Shown here: piece by piece, positions 63,206 to 64,000 of the stretch
Numbering within the stretch: position 1 is the first letter of the stretch
Layout: the number at the start of each line of letters is the position of its first letter
NCBI RefSeq assembly: GCF_000004075.3
Contig: NC_026660.2
Span: 11,966,001 to 12,030,000, forward strand
Reading direction: 5' to 3'
Origin: Cucumis sativus
Taxonomy: Eukaryota; Streptophyta; Magnoliopsida; Cucurbitales; Cucurbitaceae
DNA: 64,000 bases
Translations under genes and position numbers: made by a program
Notes under the pieces: model-generated
Seen by the model: the letters and a program-made list of their open reading frames with translations, nothing else
Databases searched by the model: none
What the model was told of the DNA's origin: nothing

Positions 63206-63895
63206 ATGGCCGCCGCCTGTCCCACCGACTTCACTCACGACTCCGCCTGTCGCGACGGACGCGCCGCTGCCCACCTCAAACTAATCTCCATCTTCCTCAT
63301 CTTCATCACCAGCGTCATCGGCGTCTCCTCCCCTGTTCTCCTCACTCGCTTCTTCCACGGCAAACCTCTCTACGACAAAGCCATCCTCACCGTCAAATCC
63401 TTCGCCGCCGGCGTTATTCTCTCCACCTCCCTCGTCCACGTACTCCCTGACGCCTTCGACGCACTCTCCGACTGCCGTATCGCCTCACAGCACCCCTGGC
63501 GCGACTTCCCATTCTCGGGCCTCGTCACCATGGTGGGCGCTCTCGTGGCGCTGTTCGTGGACGTGACGGCCACATCACACGTGGGACACGACCAGTATAA
63601 TCCCGTGGAGGAGAAAGGTGGGGAGGAGTCGGGAGGGGAGATTGGGCTTCTGGTGGCAGGGGAGAGGAAATCGGAGGAAACAGGAGGGGGAGGAATTATT
63701 GGGGAAGAGGAATCGGTGAAGATGAAACAGAAATTGGTATCGAAAGTATTGGAAATAGGGATAATATTTCATTCGGTGATAATTGGAGTAACGATGGGAA
63801 TGTCTCAGAATCAGTGTACCATTAAACCGCTTGTTGCTGCTCTTGCTTTTCATCAAATTTTTGAAGGAATGGGACTTGGTGGATGTATTGCTCAG
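63206..63895 (+). CDS. ZIP6: ZIP-family zinc transporter, first exon (ZIP6-like), runs off the window
   Basis: 230 codons from the ATG at 63206 to a GTGAGT donor at 63896. The frame stays open through the visible intron to the window end, so the exon end rests on the splice consensus and on the protein pattern. Membrane segments: [60 protein letters not shown], then [20 protein letters not shown] and [19 protein letters not shown]. The metal-site motifs HSVIIG (H189, G194) and HQIFEG (H216, E220) are present. The loop between helices 3 and 4 is Glu/Gly-rich and lacks the His repeat of many ZIPs. It imports Zn or Fe into the cytosol from outside or from an organelle. The first 130 codons prefer C at position three; later ones do not. 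Remaining helices lie beyond the window. Confidence 0.92.
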
Positions 63896-64000
63896 GTGAG
63901 TAGATCATCATCATTCTTTCTTATTTTCTTATTTTCCTTTTTTAGTCCCTTAAAACTTTTCTCAAATTTTATTTCAAGGGAAAGACTTCAAGTCCTTAAG

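Overview
This is nuclear DNA from a dicot plant. It is very AT-rich and intron-containing, with ordinary GT..AG introns and plant gene families. Several repeats look like cucurbit (Cucumis-type) repeats, notably a degenerate TCTATCA/TGATAGA repeat near 12.7-12.9 kb and LTRs beginning TGTTGGAATTTTTTG. The cucurbit assignment is an inference from repeat style and could not be searched.

Eight host genes could be assembled exon by exon: a ubiquitin-like/leucine-rich-repeat protein (439-4123, minus), an intronless glutaredoxin-like protein with a C-terminal Cys-rich finger (7801-8580, plus), an LRR receptor-like pseudokinase of the MRH1/MDIS type (18167-20927, plus), a PPR-type protein (23042-25620, minus), an HLS1-like GNAT acetyltransferase (34216-36091, minus), a BAG co-chaperone (43393-45796, plus), a bZIP protein with a substituted basic region (47102-48079, plus), and a ZIP6-like zinc transporter whose first exon starts at 63206 and runs off the window. 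Seven of the models close to an integral codon count; the ZIP exon is in phase up to its donor. Four of them (UBL-LRR, PPR, HLS1-like, ZIP6) match, from memory, a run of neighbouring Arabidopsis chromosome 2 genes (At2g30105, At2g30100, At2g30090, At2g30080). The window is therefore probably a conserved ancestral block expanded by other genes and transposons.

The gaps are filled with mobile DNA. The most striking element is a CACTA transposon (52218-59936, 3-bp target duplication AAC). It carries pieces of several unrelated host genes: a Raf-like kinase exon, several exons of a Gfo/Idh/MocA-type oxidoreductase, a PRP31-like N-terminus, a TypA/BipA-like exon and an unidentified terminal exon. 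A 1.93-kb solo LTR with target duplication AATAA is nested inside it. A second solo LTR (27378-28271, target duplication ACTAC) sits exactly in the terminus of another CACTA relic and contains five 55-bp repeats, each with a CACGTG G-box. Two further CACTA relics (31581-32352 and 60909-62300) keep only the transposase-associated N-terminal domain, broken in different ways. A hAT-like element with an internal (TA)n tract lies at 41283-41934, and a GDSL-lipase gene fragment at 51380-51708.

The remaining intergenic DNA is AT-rich with short tandem repeats. I saw no tRNA, rRNA, CRISPR or prokaryotic feature. The host genes do not form a pathway; they are independent loci.
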